Positions 49,201 to 58,900 are shown, counted from the first letter of the stretch. The stretch is DNA of 64,000 bases from Metridium senile (GCA_949775045.1 OX459097.1:2391598-2455597), one strand, 5' to 3'. The notes: generated by a model from the letters alone, not told the origin. Numbers and translations are program-made.

Positions 49201-52200
49201 AATAAGCATCACATTATTTATTCATTCCATTGATTTTACTCTATAATCCACCTATTAATCTATTTGTCAACCCATTCATGAATCCATCTATTTGTCCATT
49301 CATTCATTCCATCAGTCATTCATTCAAACATCCATCCATCCATTAATTCATTGAAATATCCATTTATTCATTCATCTGTTTGAACGTTTGTTAATTGAAA
49401 TATAAATCCATTGATTTATCCGCTTATGCATCTACCCATTCAAACATTCCAACATTCATTAAATCTAGGATACAGTACTTAATACTTTATTCTTTAATTG
49501 TAAACAATGATTTACTGTTTATCATTAAAATAAAGATATTTAATAAAAAAATCATTCATTAAAACATGTATCCATTCAATGATTCATCCATCCATCCATC
49601 CACCTATTCATTCATTCATTGAAACATTCATCAATCCATCCATCTATTCATTCATTCATTCATTCATTTCATTTGTTCATTCATTCATGCATTCATCCAT
49701 TGATTGATTGATTGATTCAATAAGAAATATCCATTGCTCATCACACCTTCTTGCATCTCTTGGTCTTACAAACATTATACTCTTGTGGTATGGCAATGCA
49801 TTTCCTTCTTCTGTTTCTAGAAGACAAGTAAATAAAAAAATAAGCCTAGAAGTTCATTAGTTTATAGAAACGTATAAACTAATGCATCTTACCTAGTAAT
49901 AAGACTGAATCAGGTTCTTGAAAACCAGTAAGATAAAGAAAATCTGTATTTTGTCGAAATGGGTATCTGAAAGAATGAGTTAAAACTTTGAATGGAACAC
50001 AAACCACAGTGAACAAATCAATGATTTATAATTATAGATTGAATGAATAAATGGATGGATGAGTGAATGAGTTAATGAGTGAATAAATGGATGGATGATT
50101 AAAAGAAGGAAGGAAGGAAGGAAGGAAGGAAGGAAGGAAGGAAGGAAGGAAGGAACTAATCAATCAGTCAATCAATCAATGAATCATTGAAAACTAAAAT
50201 TATAAATGAAGAATTCAAAATTACATCTCACTTACGGTATATCAGGTGCCATGTATTTTTCAGGATTACTTGGTATAATCACCACATGCTTGTCATGTGT
50301 GAAGCCATAATGAGTCTGACTAAGAATACTAAAAAATATCATAACATGAATACACATGAAGTGTTGAGTTATACAGTATACATGTATGTAGAATGGAAAT
50401 ATCAAATTTTTTTCCAACTGTGACACAATAGACCTCTTTACCTTCCTTTTTTGTTGTCCCATTTCAGATCATGTGATGCTAACCTTGGGAGTTAATTCCT
50501 TCACATGTAAATGTTATAACACATTCATCATAAAAGAACAATTCTCAAGGGTATACATGTCACATTGTCTGAAATGGACAATTTACATACGGAGGTAAAG
50601 ATGTCTATTCATGCAAATAAGATAATAATTTAGCAGAAATATGAAGGACTTAACATCCTATATGTCAGTACATTTAGCATATATATTTGTTGTATTAAAT
50701 ATTATGTTTCTTTTCTCAACTGTTTTCTTAGAAACACTGACCCAACATCATTATTGTAGTTGTAAGGGACTTCAGTACTTAATAGTTAGTTTCATAATTC
50801 ATTTAATAATAATTGATAAGTTACTTTACAGTGCAACTCACAAAATCGTGGGCACCCAGAAATATTTTAGAAATCATTTATTGTTTGTTGACCAACTCAG
50901 AAACAACTATATCACTGCAAGAAGTTTGACTGATGTCAACGAGAATAAACTATTTCTAAAATATTTATGGGTGTCCACAGTTTTTCGATTCGCACTGTAA
51001 TACCTCATTAAATTATGTCGTCTATCTATATACTCTTTCTTTGTTATTCCAGGTGTGACTAAAGAGAGAGAGAAACATTATTTTCAACAACAATCTTCAA
51101 TAATTTTCAAAAGAGTGGCTTTTGGACAAATTTTTATAATATAAGACAGAACGCTTATTTCACGACGTTTCGATGTCGCTGACATCATTTTCAAGTAAGG
51201 TTTATTCGATAAATATTCAAATTTATCGAATAAACCTTACTTGAAAATGATGTCAACGACATCGAAACGTTGTGAAATAAGCGTTCTGTCTTATATTATA
51301 AAAATCTTCAATAAACAATTAATTACAATGATTTACTACCAAATATATCCTCAGGCATTCCCCTCCTGGGTCTTAGTGGTGTTGGGTAGATTTCCGGAGG
51401 GGATGCACTCTTTAGTTCCATCATAAAAGCCTCCTTGCTGTGCTTGAGTAGTCTTTGTTCTTTCCATTTCCATATTGCTCTTAATTGTTTATTACTTGGC
51501 CATAAACTTGACTTATTATCAATGACATAGTGATAGTTGAACAGATAAAAAATAACAGAAGTAATAGCAATCAGGAGAAATAGTCCAGATACAATTGTGT
51601 TCCTCAAACCAGCTAGCAATCTACACATCTTAAATGGAAGTTATCTCTTGGACTTGAAAGTTGAATTTAAATGTATCATAATCTCTAGTCAATAGTATTG
51701 ATTTTTAACCACATTATCTATACAAGTTGACAGCAAAATATGTTGCTTTTGTTTTGGAAAAGAAAGGGATGTTCATAACAAACTTATGATTCTTTGTAGT
51801 TTAAGCCATAGTCATGTAGTAATTGATAGAGAAAAATAGAGATTTTGTTGATTAGAATTTTTGCTTTGTTTGGTGTAGAAAGTCCCTACAGGATATGAAC
51901 CAGGTACAAGAAAAATACTGGTGTCATATTGTTCTGCTGGTAGCGTTAATTATCATAACAAATAATAATATATTTAGTTGGATCAGGAACTGGGGAATAT
52001 ATTTATTTACTTCATTGTAAAATTAATATGTAACTATTTTTATTCTTATTTTATTTTATTTTTTTATTTTATTTTTTTGCTATACTTAAAAATAGTAAAT
52101 TAATTATTAAAGATGTAACTTTGTTCTCCATTTATTTAAGAACTTTGACAATTTTCTTCAAATTTTCAATTGGTTTCTGAAGGATATGTCTATAGTATTT

Positions 52201-54100
52201 AACTTCCTTTATATTTATAGCTTTTTGTACTTCAAAACATCTTATGAAATTATTAGTGTATTGGCAATAGCAGTATGTTGTTATGTATTATTGTTGTCAT
52301 GGTAATACAACTTGTAACCATATCCAAAAACTACCAACCAAAAATAATGACGAAGATTAAATTATCATCATCATTTATGATGCTCCACCCTTGATTTGAT
52401 AGTTTATAATTTTAATTAATTATTCAAGATGATGATGATGATGACAATGATGATGTTGATAATGATTATTTAGGCATCTAGTCAGGAAGTTGGCAGTTTT
52501 AGGGCGCAACTTCAGCAACTTTTCGTCAAGCTCACATATCTTGCATATTTGGATTAATTGCATCCTCGGCTTGTATAAGAGTTATTAATTAAACGATAGG
52601 TAATATAAGTACTCCAACGAAGGGCTAAAGCTCGAAATGTCAATAAAGTTAAGTCAACATTTTTTACAGTTTTGCAAATTTCATTAGATTACCTATCGTT
52701 CATATCAAACACCGATGCAGCCTATACTAGTTTACTAACTAGTTTCCATTTATTAATTAAACCATTACCTTCTCCATCAGCAATACGATGTGGATGAGTA
52801 GCATGAGTTGGTTGTCCAATGTAGCTGCTGTCATCTGGTTTGAAATTACTCAATGCAAGTCCTCTTATAGATAGCTGGGATAATTGATCTGTGAATTATT
52901 GCATGATAATAATTCAATACAATAATTATCAAAGAAATGATGAAGGCAATCATGTGATATTATTAACCATCAAAATGATGATGATAATGTATGATGATGA
53001 TGATAATGTATGATGATGATGATGATGATAATGTATGATGATGATGATAATGTATGTTGATGATGATGATGATAATGTATGATGATGATGATGATGATAA
53101 TGTATGATGATGATGATAATGTATGATGATGATGATAATGTATGATGATGATGATAATGTATGATGATGATGATAACGTACATGTATGATGATGATGATA
53201 ATGTATGATGATGATGATAATGTATGATGATGGTAATGTATGATGATGATGATGATGATGATGATGATGTATGATGATGATGATAACGTATGATGATGAT
53301 GATAATGTATGATGATGATGATAATGTATGATGATGATGATAAAGTCAAGGATGCTGATAATGGTCGTCAATTAAGAATTGATGATTCTTAATAACATGC
53401 AGGTTGTATATCCAGTGAAGAATGGGGCATAAGGAGGCTGTAAACCGCAAAATAGCACAAAAAATTGACAAAAAACGCACAATCGCACCAAAATAAACAA
53501 TGTAAAACTGCAAAACGGCAGATATAAATGAAAAGAACCTCAACAAAGATAACGAGAAAGCATGTCATTGCAAAACAAATTTAAAACTACGAAACATCTA
53601 ACGGAAAGCCTATAGAGCATGCGTATGAGAAATGCATGCGCAAATAAACCTATAAGTTTAATTGTGTTTCATAGATTGAGCTAAAACAAATCACCAAATT
53701 TGACTGAAAAATTACATATTACAAAACTCAACTCATATAAACATCATGAAACTGAAAATTAATTAAAGTATATAAAGCTAAATATAACTATAATATATAT
53801 ATATATATATATACAATGTTTGAAAGCTTAAGTATTATATATGATTACAAACCTCTAGTAGATACGACCCTCACAGGATAGTTCAATCTAAAACCAAGTC
53901 TATTAGAACTTGATGGATTTTCTCCTACAATATTGCTATGACTGAAAAGATGCCTGCAGTTTCCTTGGAAAATATCAATCATTCAGATTAGCAATCATTT
54001 AGGAATTACATCACAAGGTCTCAGCTTACTTACTAGATTTCCACAAGAATGTTTTCAGGGATTCTTTGCCTAGAACTCTGCACCTTGTATGGGCCGCCAT
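37288..54100 (-). CDS. XPNPEP3: Xaa-Pro aminopeptidase 3 (mitochondrial aminopeptidase P), 17 exons, complete
   Basis: It removes an N-terminal residue that precedes proline. In other eukaryotes it trims presequence-cleaved mitochondrial proteins (yeast Icp55) and uses two Mn ions. Exons, 5' to 3' on the minus strand: 54100-54030, 53941-53853, 52888-52769, 51058-51004, 50319-50236, 49966-49893, 49816-49747, 49171-49108, 49017-48977, 48514-48402, 47765-47656, 47335-47172, 39993-39843, 38874-38802, 38563-38517, 38108-37948, 37408-37288. All phases fit and give 535 aa. Conserved blocks: [75 protein letters not shown], then [20 protein letters not shown] (two Asp metal ligands), [16 protein letters not shown] (His ligand), TIEPGLYIP (Glu ligand) and [11 protein letters not shown] (last Glu). 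The basic N-terminus ([20 protein letters not shown]) suits a mitochondrial presequence. Intron 12 holds the BEL retrotransposon. The exon 1/2 junction is the least certain. Confidence 0.95.
37530..37947. repeat. Tandem array derived from the XPNPEP3 exon 16 end and donor
   Basis: Units of 70-85 bp (GTAATGTACCCTATGTTGTA, CGAACCTTTAGGGAACGT, TTAGCATTGAAGGGCAGGGA, CGTTTTAAGTAGTG) repeat about five times. The last unit runs into the exon itself: GTACCCTATATGATACGTAC then CTCTCAGGGACGTGTTTGGC matches the repeat's CTATATTGTACGAAC and CTTTAGGGAACGTATTTAGC. The exon's last ~25 coding bases and its donor are therefore homologous to the repeat unit. Confidence 0.8.
39000..39765. repeat. (TTTG)n-based array with higher-order repeats
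   Basis: A 760-bp TTTG/TTTA tetranucleotide tract lies in the XPNPEP3 intron 38875-39842. Larger blocks recur (TTTGTTTTCCTATTTTTTCT; GTGTTTGCCTAACTGTGGCT; ATCTAGATTTGTTTGTTTAT). Cys/Leu/Phe-rich frames here are artefacts. Confidence 0.95.
40030..40113. mobile_element. Short palindromic MITE, ~84 bp
   Basis: CCCAACCTCATCCCCAGGCA...TCCCTTC pairs with GAAGGGAGAGCCTGGGGACA...AGGTT, with a short CATTTTGG loop. Confidence 0.7.
40439..40443. repeat. BEL element target-site duplication, left copy (ATCGT)
   Basis: ATCGT here and at 47046-47050 bound the element exactly. Five bases is the usual duplication of BEL/Pao integrases. Confidence 0.95.
40444..40756 (+). repeat. BEL 5' LTR
   Basis: 313 bp, starting TGTGGATGCGCC and ending GAACTACGCATGAACA. 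It reads base-for-base the same as the 3' LTR. It would carry the element's promoter; AT-rich TTATGTAATAATTTATTATA lies near its 3' end, but no start site can be fixed. Confidence 0.97.
40801..46632 (+). CDS. BEL/Pao Gag-Pol polyprotein (1943 aa, intact)
   Basis: Starts at ATG 40801 ([14 protein letters not shown]); the frame extends 8 codons upstream without an ATG. A charged coiled-coil Gag N-terminus is followed by a DUF1759-type Gag region from about residue 277 ([16 protein letters not shown]). Three zinc-knuckle-like clusters start at C515, C548 ([14 protein letters not shown], a perfect CX2CX4HX4C) and C567. A retropepsin-like protease (DUF1758) has D668-S-G-S-T. Reverse transcriptase has catalytic D998 and YVDD at 1077-1080. 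RNase H has D1259, E1303 and D1333. Integrase has an HHCC zinc finger (H1583 to C1618/C1621) and catalytic D1654, D1716 and E1766. A DUF5641-type C-terminus ([16 protein letters not shown]) follows. All key residues are present and no frameshift or stop was seen. Its codon use is GC-richer than the surrounding intron. Confidence 0.97.
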   Translation: MDGELVKRLKRIRGRALASLTVKQRKIDELMTSLTNFHYVQDELNKLQDLFQKFNQVHTDYHKSLEENGKEQDVSNSYYQDVAETMDEFCTNVYDWLQSVRNIDENSSLTSSRTKTADEGPENDNDVESVDDIEPEDSASQVSSRSRASSKSNSTLSKSRRMELEKLTELESKVATLKEQQLIEEEELKLKQQELLLRFKKERMRLHSEIATSITNPSILESLPSESNVDNAKMTNVKNEPPTRNTRPDPSQGIVEAQNKIFQEIIIQQQRTNLPQRKMPTFDGNPLQYLSFIRAFETLIEVKEPDPASRLYYLEQYTSGRVQELIQSCLHISDPSKGYKEARSLLEKRFGDTYKIAMANVERLTSGPQIRTDDAYGLESFSITLSSCKNSLEAIGYLRKIENPDCMKRIIERLPYKLQERWRDVADFIMNEQTREVRIDDIADFVEKKARSLNNPIFGKASQEPKSRLESKSTQQTRAKVYTPRSSFSTYTSQVKREDYPSQTQSSDLNKKHSCVVCDNEHQITFCPTFKRMALTERIDLVKKKHLCFGCLRKGHQLRTCYKRKPCSECDKKHATLLHCNSTDEIRDCTTTAKDTPTLNVHARPYVNANDNYTTTPALQSHSFTSHVEQYEVNTLIEKRTKTLLPIIAVKVWYPDTNEHVETYALLDSGSTATFCTDNLINRLKATGKKTRVKITTLGSTKEVDTIIVNNLNITDLDCNNTISLPEVFTRPDIPILKEEIPTQEDVYLFPELRDHVYLESLNSDVDLIIGVDVPQALQPKAVISTTDGVFASRVSLGWVLNGPAGQSKSNNPTSAFSLKIQSDICQGCADFKDAYADSKKEYNDEERKFLENVESTVRHLEDKHYEVALPLKDPSRHLPDNRIQAERRTAYLKKRMIKDSNFKDDYVTSMKDTIDKGYAEKVPENQLNESEGRAWYIPHHGVYHKKKPGKLRVVFDCSSKFQEVSLNDVLMQGPDLTNNLIGILLRFRQERVALMADIEGMFHQVRVPKRDCSLLRFLWWTDGNLLNQLDEYQMTVHPFGAVSSPSVANFTLRKTAEDNKPVFDESVVSTVTNNFYVDDCLKSLSTETEAIQLAGGLRELLKNGGFRLTKWMSNSRKVLQAIPECERAKEIKNLDLTKDSLPAERALGVSWDVETDTFSFKISLQSRPSTRRGLLSIVSSVYDPLGMATPFVLTAKILLQDLTRRKLDWDQEIPQDDQRRWERWTEELSQLTNFQVDRCIKPKDFGETTSSQLHHFSDASNAAYGSVSYLRTMNTSGQVLCSLLFGKSRLAPLKQMTIPKLELAGATLSVRADKIVRSELEIPLEDSVFWTDSMVVLYYIEDLTKKYHTYVANRVALIRDGSRTDQWRYVDTTCNPADLCTRGQPIQKFLSNDTWLLGPEFLWKSENEWPQRPSVNGDPLQGDSEVKTFTTSQQATPSEPTDHLQDLFKRFSSWLSLKKFVARIIRCQRNFRARRTTDEKSKSTETTEDQEYLKVDELKDAEIEILRYVQVKAFTEEINALQSNKNIKRSSRLLKLDPVFTGNVLRVGGRLSRSPLLTEEEKHQIIVPKTSPIAELIIKEMHEKSGHSGREYVLSLLRQRYWIIHSNSTVRAVLSRCFECRRRQAPPGCQKMADLPRERVTPEQPPFTFTGVDYFGPFSVRVKRSTVKRYGVIFTCLVIRAIHLEVAHSLDTNSFIMALRRFIARRGQVKVMYSDNGTNFVGGSKELKEAIFAWNKEQIHDNLLQKEIKWYFNPPAASHFGGSWERCIRTVRKVLNALTQEQVLDDESLVTLMTEAEAIVNGRPLTKASNDPKDEEPLTPNHLLLLKQETVLPPGILDKVDVYSRKRWRQVQYMVNLFWKRWTREYLPALQERVKWEHPKRNYAVDDVVIIVDDNLPRNAWKIGRITEVFPDKKGLVRKARVKTKTGVLDRPITKLCLLEHT
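46733..47045 (+). repeat. BEL 3' LTR
   Basis: 313 bp with the same ends as the 5' LTR and no difference on reading. The purine-rich AGGGGCCGGAA directly precedes it. ATCGT follows at 47046-47050. Confidence 0.97.
47093..47198. repeat. Triplicated XPNPEP3 exon 12 end with splice donor
   Basis: ACCTGAGTAGCTGTGTATTG-TTGA occurs three times, at 47099, 47130 and 47170. On the minus strand each reads TCAACAATACACAGCTACTC-AG|GT. Only the last (highest coordinate) joins the rest of the exon. The two spare donors lie downstream in the intron. Confidence 0.88.
47829..47945. mobile_element. MITE family D fragment
   Basis: AAAGTTATCCGCGGATAAAA to CACCCTTCGTACAACCGGCC is nearly identical to parts of 10269-10541. 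The left terminus is missing. Confidence 0.78.
48040..48290. repeat. ~80-bp degenerate tandem repeat, three copies
   Basis: GGCATACACCTATTTCAAAA followed by GGTCATT-type blocks recurs three times in the XPNPEP3 intron between exons 11 and 10. Confidence 0.75.
48613..48741. mobile_element. Palindromic MITE family B, copy 2
   Basis: CTGCGAACTCTAGCTGTGAA to GAGCTAGTTCGCAG. The inner GGTTTTTGGCTGCTG and CAGCCAAAAACC match the copy at 1913-2059. Confidence 0.8.
49255..49730. repeat. (CATT)n/(CATC)n-rich tract
   Basis: Loose ATTCATTCATCCATCC tetranucleotides fill most of the XPNPEP3 intron between exons 8 and 7. Confidence 0.88.
50105..50155. repeat. (GGAA)n microsatellite
   Basis: About 12 uninterrupted GGAA units in the intron between XPNPEP3 exons 6 and 5. 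Confidence 0.95.
50829..50997. mobile_element. Tc1/mariner-like MITE family E, copy 2
   Basis: Ends CAGTGCAACTCACAAAATCG and TTTTTCGATTCGCACTG with TA on both flanks (50827-50828, 50998-50999). Arms match 13971-14171. Its right end lies six bases inside the intron from the XPNPEP3 exon 4 donor (51003-51002). Confidence 0.88.
51130..51305. mobile_element. Near-perfect 176-bp hairpin
   Basis: ATTTTTATAATATAAGACAG...TTATTTCACGACGTTTCGAT pairs almost perfectly with its complement, around a short AAATATTC-type loop. The arms contain GACGTTTCGATGTCG, similar to motifs near GAAACGTC repeats elsewhere. It lies in XPNPEP3 intron 3. Confidence 0.85.
51323..51628 (-). CDS. Possible small single-pass membrane protein nested in XPNPEP3 intron 3
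   Basis: A 101-aa frame with a genuine ATG (51626-51628). It has a short N-terminus, one strong hydrophobic segment ([19 protein letters not shown], residues ~12-30), then a charged region ([20 protein letters not shown]) and a Pro/Arg-rich tail ending [12 protein letters not shown]. The composition is balanced and unlike the repeat-derived frames around it. The layout resembles small mitochondrial inner-membrane assembly factors, but I do not recognise a family. It is on the same strand as XPNPEP3, between its exons 3 and 4, and has no link to its splice phase. It could be a real nested gene or a chance frame. Confidence 0.45.
   Translation of the reverse strand: MCRLLAGLRNTIVSGLFLLIAITSVIFYLFNYHYVIDNKSSLWPSNKQLRAIWKWKEQRLLKHSKEAFMMELKSASPPEIYPTPLRPRRGMPEDIFGSKSL
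52611..52752 (+). repeat. Dispersed repeat family A, copy 4 (best preserved)
   Basis: Begins with the core CGAAGGGCTAAAGCTCGAAA (52618-52637), then TGTCAATAAAGTTAAGTCAA, the TTACCTATCG block and an end TAGTTTCCATTTATTAATTA. The core resembles a hammerhead-ribozyme centre (GA...stem...GAAA). An inverted CGATAGGTAATATAA precedes the core. A Penelope-like retroelement terminus is a possible source. Confidence 0.7.
52975..53345. repeat. (GAT)n minisatellite with AATGTAT spacers
   Basis: Units GATGATGATGATAATGTAT of 16-22 bp repeat about 20 times in XPNPEP3 intron 2. Confidence 0.95.
53785..53815. repeat. (TA)n microsatellite
   Basis: A short TA run just downstream of XPNPEP3 exon 2. Confidence 0.85.
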
Positions 54101-54660
54101 TTTGATTTTAATTCTCGGCTTATATTCGGTGATAACTCGGAATGCATTCGGATTTCTAAAACAAGCCGTGACCCGCCGTGACCGAACGGCGTGACCAACT
54201 GGAAGCTATGAACAGGGGAATGGGGATGAATGGGATGAATGGGGATGAATGGGAACAAATGTACTACACTTGACTTGTTGTTTACTTTTTCAATTGGAGA
54301 TAGATGAAAGAGCAAAGAAAATAGGAAAACATTTAATAAAATTATAGAGCAGAAATAAAGAAATGACCGAAAATTAGACTTCGAAAAGTACACATGAACT
54401 TATCTTAGGTTGTACTTTTTTCAAATTAGGAATTTTCAAATTACATTTAGAAAAGCTTGAAACATGAATTACTTTAGGTCGTTTTTTTTTTTAATTTAGA
54501 AATTTTAAAACTGCATTTAGATAGTTTTATAATTTTATAATTTTAATCTACTTGTTTATATTTCTTATTTAAATTTTATGTATGTATGTATATATATATG
54601 TAGGGCCTAGATGAAAATTACTTGTGTATAATTCTAGTTACCCTATTGAAATAAAGTGCT

Positions 54661-54662
<2 letters not shown>

Positions 54663-54746
<84 letters not shown>

Positions 54747-55131
54747 TCGTTTATTTTAACTTTGACTTGTTTACAAGTGTATCTCTTAGTGAAACTGCGG
54801 AATGAATTCTAAGCAATTCCCTAGTAATTTTAAATAGACTGACATCTGATCATTTATGCTTGTAAAGTGCTTTAACAATTTCACAGTTCTGTCCTATTAT
54901 CCATTTCTGACATTTCCTAATAACATTCATGTTGTCCGGTATTCCTACATTATTAAGCTTATTTACTAGATCTTTATGATACCCTGATAGGAAATCAAAG
55001 ACTAAGTTGACTTGAGTAACATGGTAATCAGGGTACAGTCTCTTTAAGCTAGCTCTTAAATAAGCATATTTCTCTGTTTTCATTTTATCTCTTTCTTGAA
55101 TCTTTCCGATGTTTACACACTGTTCCTTCAA
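54663..55131 (-). mobile_element. 5'-truncated LINE, 3' end with (AAT)n tail, copy 1
   Basis: Minus strand 55131-54850 reads a 93-codon C-terminal LINE-type frame (LKRLYPDYHVTQVNLVFDFL...VIRKCQKWIIGQN). A short 3' untranslated part follows, containing AAAATAAACG and ending in (AAT)n (54663-54746). I recall such frames from the C-termini of invertebrate LINE proteins; the clade is uncertain. Confidence 0.65.
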
Positions 55132-55170
55132 ATATAAGCCATTGGCGTTCCTTCCTGTTACAGATAGAGA

Positions 55171-55261
<91 letters not shown>

Positions 55262-55617
55262 TCTTTATTTCACAGTAAAATAATCCTTTTTTACAATTTT
55301 TACTGGTATAGATCTAGCTTCAGCTCGGGATCCTACCCGGCTCCTGAGAGCTGAAGCACCTTTCTTAATATATGTGCCGTGCCTAAAAGAACAGATTTTT
55401 GTAAATCTAAAACGCTTATGTTATTAAGTTCAAGTCTTTGAATATGGTCTTTAAAGTTTTTCGATATGGTTCCTAGCGATCCTATTACTATTGGTACTAC
55501 TATGGTCTTCATCTCCCACAGCCTTTCAAGTTCTATTCTTAGGTCTTGGTATTTTTCTATCTTTTCCCTCTCCTTCACATCAATCCTACAGTCTTTAGGT
55601 ACTGAGATGTCAATCAG
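55171..55617 (-). mobile_element. 5'-truncated LINE, 3' end with (AAT)n tail, copy 2
   Basis: From 55617 downward the minus strand reads LIDISVPKDCRIDVKEREKI then EKYQDLRIELERLWEMKTIV and VPIVIGSLGTI, a pattern typical of LINE C-termini. It ends RKVLQLSGAG, then a 3' part with AAATAAAG and an (AAT)n tail (55171-55262). Its 5' truncation point directly abuts the next (AAT)n array at 55618. Confidence 0.75.
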
Positions 55618-55795
<178 letters not shown>

Positions 55796-55927
55796 TAACC
55801 GCTGATATGACCATGCGTGAAGCTGTGTAACGCGCTATGATAATCTAACGAAGCTGTGATCGAGCGTGACCGCGGCGTTTGGGTGTGAGCGTTCAGTTCG
55901 GTTAATAGTGAACTTTTTCTTGCAAAA

Positions 55928-58900
55928 ATGTACCTGAAGCAGGCCTCTTCCTTGCTAGGTATTTTGATAGCATGTTTATCTATATCTTTGAGCTCTGCTG
56001 ATACTTCTTTGGGTAAGTTTATCAAACATTTTGAGCCGTTAAACTACGATACAAAGGCAGTTCACTCAAGTCACCAAAAAGCTATCTTAGAGGGCAACCA
56101 CTATGATATTCAATTTGATGCTTTTGGGCTTCGACACAAGCTTCGCATCAAGCAAGATCACGAGCTTTTCACTCCAGATGCTACTATCCAAGATGGTGAT
56201 GGTAAGCCTATTAAAATAGACCACAGTTCCTTCATAACTGGTGAAATTGTCGGCGAGCCTGGTTCAAAAGTACATGGAGTTATGAATGGTGGTGCATTCC
56301 GCGGAAAAATCATTAGACGCGAAGGAAACTTTTACGTTGAACCAGCCAAAAACTACATTGATGATCCAGAATTTCATTCCGTGATTTACAAAGAAGGTGA
56401 CGTGAAGTATGAAGCTAACTATGCCGATATATCAAAACGGCTACCTAAACACGAGGAACAACTAGACCAACCAAGCAACGAAAGATCGCGAAGGGCAACT
56501 AATGAAGAACAAATGAAAAACAACGTTTGCAAGCTCAAGCTTATTGGAGATCAAACATTCTCGGCTCGCTTTGGAGGTAATGCAGAAGCAGCGACTAAAA
56601 TCGTAGAGCATGTAGCAGCAGTCAAGACTATATTCATGGATGATTTCAACCAAACAAAATATAATTTGTATTCACCTTATGGTATTACATTCCGCGTCCA
56701 ACAGATTATAGTTTACGATTCAAGCACCGTCCCCGATAAATACAAGAAAGATAATCTTGGAATTGATCCAATGCTGGACCTTCTCTCTCAAGATAATCAC
56801 GATGATGTGTGCGAGGCGTTCCTTTTCACAGATCGTGATTTTGAGGGTGGCATTTTAGGCTTGGCCTGGATTGGTAGTCCGTCGAAACTTGGTGGAATAT
56901 GCTCGATACATGTACACAGAGAAGGCAGCGGTAAAAGCTACAATACTGGAATAGTTACTACTAAACTATACGGACGATTTACTCCTCCAAGGATCTCTGA
57001 AGTAACATTTGCACATGAACTAGGCCATGGCTTTGGATCCCAGGTATGTAAATCTAACAAAACAACAATTAACACCTAGCTTATATAAATGATCACAATT
57101 TGTTTCTTTATGTTTCAAGCGATTGTGAAACATGTACATGTTTTAGTTTCGGTAACTTTTTGAATTTAACTTAGAATGTAAACATAAAATATTGATCCAA
57201 TTCTCTACATTTTAATATTTTTAAGCTTTCATATATTTTTTTTTTCCGGTAACTTCTGAAAAAGTACAAATTTAAAACGTTTTAAAGATATATCTTGTTT
57301 AACTGAACCCTTTTTTTGCTTAACAATATACCAGCATATTCAATTGACACTAGCCATTAGTAAACAGTTTCAAGACACTTCAAGTGTGACAGGTGTCTCA
57401 ATGACCCAAACTCTCTTTATGTACATTAGCATTGCAAATTTAAAATAGCTAATATCTACTATAAATACCATATCAATGAAATTAAACTACTACTGTGGAA
57501 TAGAGAGCAAACACTATACACATGAAATATAATCAAATTGCTACTGTGGAATAGAGCGCAAACACTATATCCATGAAATAGAATCAATTACTTCTGTGGA
57601 ATAGAGCGCAAACACTATACCCATGAAATAGAATCAAATTGATACTGTGGAATAGAGCACAAACACTATACCCATGAAATAGAATCAAATTGCTACTGTG
57701 GAATAGAGAGCAAACACTATTTCCATGAAATAGAATCAAATTGCTAAGTACTGTGGAATAGTAGCAAACACTATATCCGTGAAATAGAATCAAATTGCTA
57801 CTATAGAATAGAGTACAAACTCTATATCCATGAAATACAATCAAATTGCTACTATAGAATAAAGTACAAACACTATATCCATGAAATAAAATAAAATTGC
57901 TACTGTGGAATAGAGCACGCACAATGTACACTATATATCCACAAAAAATGTTAAATAGTTGTTATAATAGTTACATACAAATGATTTTGAACAAATGATT
58001 CAAGATAAAGTTTTTGTGCCAAGTTTTTGTTTTTGCCCAAAAACCAAAACTTGAATCCATTGTTTAAAACATTTGCATCTTACTGTAATAACAGCTATTA
58101 GCACTTTTAATGGTGTAAATGTTTATGCTTAAACAATTAGGAAAACGTTTCATTATCTAACAGTTGTTATCTTGTATTCATTTGTACTATCTATAATGTT
58201 ATTCTAGAGTGAAGGCATTTAATTTAACCTGTGAGATAGAAATTGCTTGCTAAAGTGTAATAGTCAAATAGACTCAAAAGGAAACAATGGAATTAGGGTC
58301 TACTAAAGAGTGTTAGTCTAATATCTATTTCACAGGTTTAATGAACTCACTCTATAATGTTACTCATTTGTACAATCTATTATGTTATTCTATAATGAAT
58401 TCTGATAATGTTACAGCAAAAACCGATTAAGTGTTTAATGCAAACGTTTCACCGTTTGTTTTGACAGTTTGAACTGAATGTTGCTAGGCTATAGCTAGAT
58501 GTCAAGTGTTGCTAAGTGGTGGAGACAATGTTTCACTGCCAAAAAGACGCATTCATTAGTATTTTACTTGATTTTGATCAATTTATACATTTCTCTCTTA
58601 CATGTGAAACTCAAGTTAGATACTAATGAATGTGTATTTTTGGCGGTAAAACATTGTTTCCGCCCGTTAGCACCACTTGACATCTAGCCTCGCAACGTTC
58701 AGTTAAAATTGTCAAAACAAACGGTCAAAACGTTTGCATTAAACACTCAATCGGTTTTTGACTATAATAATTTTAAGAAACATTAAATGAGAATTATATG
58801 ATTATTTATGTTATTACTATTACAGCATGACCCTGATGGTGCTCCTTGTTCTCCTGGTGGCCAGGACGGCAACTACATCATGTACAGTAAAGCAACTTCA

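Noticed and set aside
57584..57931. 115-codon minus-strand frame
   Set aside because: It is the 52-bp tandem repeat in ADAM10 intron 1 read in reverse.
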